Shown one piece after another: positions 5,688-8,571 of a DNA stretch of 8,571 nt. A program made the position numbers and the translations under genes. Source of the DNA: Bryobacterales bacterium (GTDB lineage Bacteria; Acidobacteriota; Terriglobia; Bryobacterales; Bryobacteraceae); assembly GCA_003154855.1 (NCBI GenBank), contig PMEV01000402.1:2734-11304 (forward strand), read 5' to 3'. How positions within the stretch are numbered: position 1 is the first letter of the stretch; each line of letters starts with the position of its first letter. The notes under the pieces are model-generated. The model had not been told where the DNA came from. It did no database searches and worked only from the letters and a program-made list of their open reading frames with translations.

Positions 5688-8189
5688 TTACGGTTCGGAC
5701 CCGGCAGGCAGGATCTCGATGTAATCGAGCGCGGCGGCGTCGCCGGCATCCGGAGTGCCCTCGATGCGGATGACGTCGCCGGGACGCAAGGGCAAGCCGG
5801 CGATCATGCGGCGCGTCGAGGAACCGGCGTCGATGCGGGCAGTCGGAAGGTTGTCGTCCGCCAGCCACTCATCCACAAGCTGAGCGCCCAGGAAGGCGCG
5901 GTAGCGCGCCACGCCGTTGTGGGTGTCAAAATACTGCACGCGGAGGTCGAACCAGCCGGGCGGGCCGTCGTACTGAAAGCTGGCCGAGCAGCGCGCGGCG
6001 CCGCAGCGAACGGCCCGGCCTCCGGAGGCCGCTTCCCAGGGCTTGACGTCCACGATCAGGTAGCCCTCGAGTGGCATGGCTTCGGCCTCGCGGCGGCGCG
6101 GGAAATGGCCGGCGCGGCCCTGGGCATCGCGAATGCCAGAGGTGCGCAGGAACCAGTTGTTGACGGCATCCCGCCAGACCTGCGCGTAGCCGGCCTGATA
6201 CTCGAGCCGCGCGAGCACTTCCAGGTAACGCGGCTCATCGATGCGCCCGCGCAGCGATTTCCACTGGCGCACGAATCTCTCGGCCTCTTCGGCGCCCCGA
6301 TAATGGGTGTCGTAAATGTGCTGGATGACGGTCTTGCCGGAGTGCAGAACGTAAGTGTAAGGGACGTGGTGCATCCATAGCAGCAGCTCGTCCGGACAGC
6401 TCTGGAGCGACTCGTAGACGGCCGCGACGGGCGGGCGGTATTGGCCGATGAAGCCGGTGCCGGTCGAGACGGTGCGGTCCATGCCAATGCCCTTTTCGTC
6501 GGCGCGATGCCATTGGCCCCAGCCGTTCCGCTCGGAGGCCTCCACTGCGGGACCGTAATGGTTGCCGGTGATGTCGGTGAGGGTCTGGGCGCCCAGCGGC
6601 CCGGTGTAGTTCTCGTAAGTGCGCCAGGAGGCAAGCTGCAGGGCCGCGATGGTTTCCACCACGCGCGGGTCGTCGCCGAAGGTGAGGCGGGTCCATTCGT
6701 CGACGATCCGCTTCGCGCTCAGATCCGGATTCCAAGCCAGGCGGCCAAAACCGTAGAGATTGGCCTGCGAAAGCTGGTGGCCGAACCAGTTGGCGTCGAG
6801 CCCGGCGTTGGAGACTCCCACGAAGCCGCCCACGGGGCGATGGAAGGTCCGGCCGGCGGCGAGCGCCTTTACGGGCGTGCCGGCGCCCGCGGCATGCAGG
6901 TCGAAATCCAGCGTCTCTTTCCACATGGGAACGAGAAAACTGAGCTGGCGGGCCTGGCCGAGGTATTCCTGGGTGATCTGCAGCTCGACGGCCTGGTTGG
7001 TCTTCTCGAGGGCGCCGAAGAGCGGCGAGGCGGGCTCGCGCACCTGAAAGTCGATGGGGCCGTTCTTGATCTGGATCACGGCGTTGTCTTCGAACTGGCC
7101 GTCCAGATGGACGAAGTTGTCGTAGGCGGCGCGGGCGCGGTCGTTCTTGAGGTTGCGCCAGTCCATGTGGTGGTCGTAGACGAAGCCGCGATAGAAGATC
7201 AGGCCGCCGTGGGGCCGTAGCGCGCGGGCGATGACGTTGGCGGCGTCGGCGTGCGTGCGGCCGTAGACGGAGGGGCCCAGGCGGCCCTCGGAATCGGCCT
7301 TGAGCACGAAGCCGGCGAAATCCGGAATGACGCGGTAGATCTCATCCGCCTTGCTCTTCCACCATTCGGCGACGCGGGTATCCAGTGGATCGAAGGTATC
7401 CAGTCCACCGATGGACTTGGGGCTGGTGAAATCGATGGAAACCGAGAGGCGGATGCCCCAGGGCCGGAAGACCTCGGCGATACGGGCCAGTTGCGGGAGG
7501 AATTCGGCGGTGATGACGCGGGTGTTGGCGTTGACGTTGTTCACCGTGCAGCCGTTGATGCCGAGCGAGGCCAGCAGGCGGGCGTAATCGCGCGCGGGAC
7601 CCAGATCGGCGCGGACCTGGTTGTTCTCGAAGAACAAAGAACGGCCGCCATAGCCGCGCTCAATCGAGCCGTCCAGGTTGTCCCAATGGTTGACCCAGCG
7701 GACGCTGGCGTAGGGCGCGTGCCGTTCGTCGAGCTGCGAGACGGGCTCGTGGAGGGCGATCTTCCGCAGCAGCGCGAAGACGCCGTAGAGCACGCCGCGA
7801 TCGTTGGGAGCCGCGACCAGCAGGCAGGGGCGGCCGCCGACGGTCACGGTCTTGAGCCAGTAACTGTCTTCCACTTTGAGATCGGGCGGCGGGACGGCGA
7901 GATGCTGGACGGCCTCCAGGGTTCCCAGGATGATGGCGCTCTCCTGGGGCAGGCGGCCTTCGGTGCGCAGCGTTCGGAGGAGCATGCCGCGCACGCCCCG
8001 GATCAGTTCCCGTTGAGCGGCCTCGAGCACCACGGAATCGCCGAACGTGGTCACGGCGGCGGGCAGCGAGTCGTAGATCCGGCGGGCGTCGCCCTGGATT
8101 TCGGCGTAACGGAGCCAGGCGTCGTGGCCGGTCTCGGCGCCCAGCGGAAGCACGGCGGCGAGAGCCAGGAGCAAGCTCAAGGAACGCAT
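5688..8189 (-). CDS. aguA: Secreted GH67 alpha-glucuronidase with extra C-terminal domain
   Basis: The enzyme is predicted to remove (4-O-methyl-)glucuronic acid from the non-reducing end of aldouronic oligosaccharides made from glucuronoxylan. A signal peptide (MRSLSLLLALAAVLPLGA) places it outside the cytoplasm, probably in the periplasm. The GH67 N-terminal domain spans about residues 25-150. The catalytic barrel carries RWVNHWDNLDGSIERGYGG (164-182), VLKADSEGRLGP (295-306) and IQIKNGPIDFQVREP (372-386). Expected acid is E301; expected bases are D380 and E408 (ITQEYLG). Their spacing (79 and 107 residues from the acid) equals that recalled for Geobacillus AguA E285/D364/E392. The GH67 C-terminal helical domain runs to about 697. 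Family members are usually near 680-730 residues; this one has 833, the excess being a beta-rich domain at about 705-830. No clear Shine-Dalgarno precedes the ATG, which lies 7 nt after the upstream gene's stop, suggesting operon expression and possibly coupled translation. Confidence 0.93.
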   Translation of the reverse strand: MRSLSLLLALAAVLPLGAETGHDAWLRYAEIQGDARRIYDSLPAAVTTFGDSVVLEAAQRELIRGVRGMLLRTLRTEGRLPQESAIILGTLEAVQHLAVPPPDLKVEDSYWLKTVTVGGRPCLLVAAPNDRGVLYGVFALLRKIALHEPVSQLDERHAPYASVRWVNHWDNLDGSIERGYGGRSLFFENNQVRADLGPARDYARLLASLGINGCTVNNVNANTRVITAEFLPQLARIAEVFRPWGIRLSVSIDFTSPKSIGGLDTFDPLDTRVAEWWKSKADEIYRVIPDFAGFVLKADSEGRLGPSVYGRTHADAANVIARALRPHGGLIFYRGFVYDHHMDWRNLKNDRARAAYDNFVHLDGQFEDNAVIQIKNGPIDFQVREPASPLFGALEKTNQAVELQITQEYLGQARQLSFLVPMWKETLDFDLHAAGAGTPVKALAAGRTFHRPVGGFVGVSNAGLDANWFGHQLSQANLYGFGRLAWNPDLSAKRIVDEWTRLTFGDDPRVVETIAALQLASWRTYENYTGPLGAQTLTDITGNHYGPAVEASERNGWGQWHRADEKGIGMDRTVSTGTGFIGQYRPPVAAVYESLQSCPDELLLWMHHVPYTYVLHSGKTVIQHIYDTHYRGAEEAERFVRQWKSLRGRIDEPRYLEVLARLEYQAGYAQVWRDAVNNWFLRTSGIRDAQGRAGHFPRRREAEAMPLEGYLIVDVKPWEAASGGRAVRCGAARCSASFQYDGPPGWFDLRVQYFDTHNGVARYRAFLGAQLVDEWLADDNLPTARIDAGSSTRRMIAGLPLRPGDVIRIEGTPDAGDAAALDYIEILPAGSEP

Positions 8190-8196
8190 ATCTAGA

Positions 8197-8571
8197 TCAG
8201 CAGGGAATCCGGGGCGCGCGATCGTCAGTGGGATCGGCCCAGCGGTCGTTCGGCACGAGCGGAGTCCAGCCGGGGCGGGCCGGATCCTGGTCGTAGGGGT
8301 AGTTGCCCAGCCGCTTGTACAATTCGCTGTACTCGCGCAGCTTGTCCCGGTCCAGCTTCACGCCCAGGCCCGGGCCGGTGGGGACGGCGATGGTGCCGTC
8401 CTGGTAGCGCAACGGCCCGCCCTCGATCACGTCGCCGGTCAAATGATGGTAGTGGGCATCCGCGGCGAAGGTGAGATTGGGGATCACCGCGCCCAGGTGG
8501 AGCATGGTAGCCAGTTGTATGCCCAGCTCGCCCGAGGAATGCACGGCCACGCCAAGCTGGAAAGTCTCGCA
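8197..8571 (-). CDS. Enolase-superfamily sugar-acid dehydratase (glucarate dehydratase-like), C-terminal part
   Basis: The frame is open from the right edge to TGA at 8199-8197, so the N-terminal part lies outside the window; 124 residues are visible, where E. coli glucarate dehydratase has about 446. The segment VAVHSSGELGIQLA, then PNLTFAADAHYHH, then DVIEGGPL, then PTGPGLGVKLD is the end of the barrel in the glucarate dehydratase branch of the mandelate racemase group. The H of VHSS and the D of AADAH are 27 residues apart, as are the catalytic dyad H339/D366 of E. coli GudD. Enzymes of this branch remove water from aldarates or related sugar acids to give keto-deoxy acids. The residue aligned with GudD N341 is Ser, so the exact substrate is open. 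It is the promoter-proximal partner of the alpha-glucuronidase gene, which fits uronate breakdown. Confidence 0.85.
   Translation of the reverse strand, partial: CETFQLGVAVHSSGELGIQLATMLHLGAVIPNLTFAADAHYHHLTGDVIEGGPLRYQDGTIAVPTGPGLGVKLDRDKLREYSELYKRLGNYPYDQDPARPGWTPLVPNDRWADPTDDRAPRIPC

Overview
The window is GC-rich and densely coding. It reads like a chromosomal segment of an acidobacterium of the Solibacter/Bryobacter type. That placement is an inference from gene content: a large Oar-like TonB-dependent receptor with an N-terminal carboxypeptidase-regulatory-like domain, and a secreted TPR protein carrying the VWFA-related domain common in that phylum. No RNA genes, insertion sequences, CRISPR arrays or phage genes are visible.

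Layout, plus strand: (1) the C-terminal end of a ROK-family protein (1-294); (2) a 228-bp intergenic region holding a candidate promoter and an array of four related palindrome-like sites around the consensus GTTYGAGAYTCGAAC; (3) an Oar-like TonB-dependent outer-membrane receptor of about 1154 residues (526-3990); (4) a 134-bp spacer with two hairpins (3991-4124); (5) a secreted TPR + von Willebrand A protein (4125-5417) interrupted by one in-frame TAA, with the missing C-terminus still open in the same frame to 5675.

Layout, minus strand: a two-gene run enters from the right edge. First comes the C-terminal part of an enolase-superfamily sugar-acid dehydratase related to glucarate dehydratase (8571-8197). 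Seven bases later comes a signal-peptide-bearing GH67 alpha-glucuronidase of 833 residues (8189-5688) with an additional C-terminal beta-rich domain. This run converges on the VWA gene with only 12 bp between the stop codons.

The minus-strand pair points to use of (4-O-methyl-)glucuronate side chains from glucuronoxylan: GH67 releases the uronic acid from aldouronic oligosaccharides, and a sugar-acid dehydratase would act further down a uronate route. The ROK protein (regulator or sugar kinase) and the receptor could be the sensing and uptake side of the same locus, but nothing in the sequence proves the substrate. Points most worth a second look are the operator array upstream of the receptor, the single in-frame stop in the VWA gene, the extra domain on the GH67 enzyme, and the altered active-site neighbourhood of the dehydratase.
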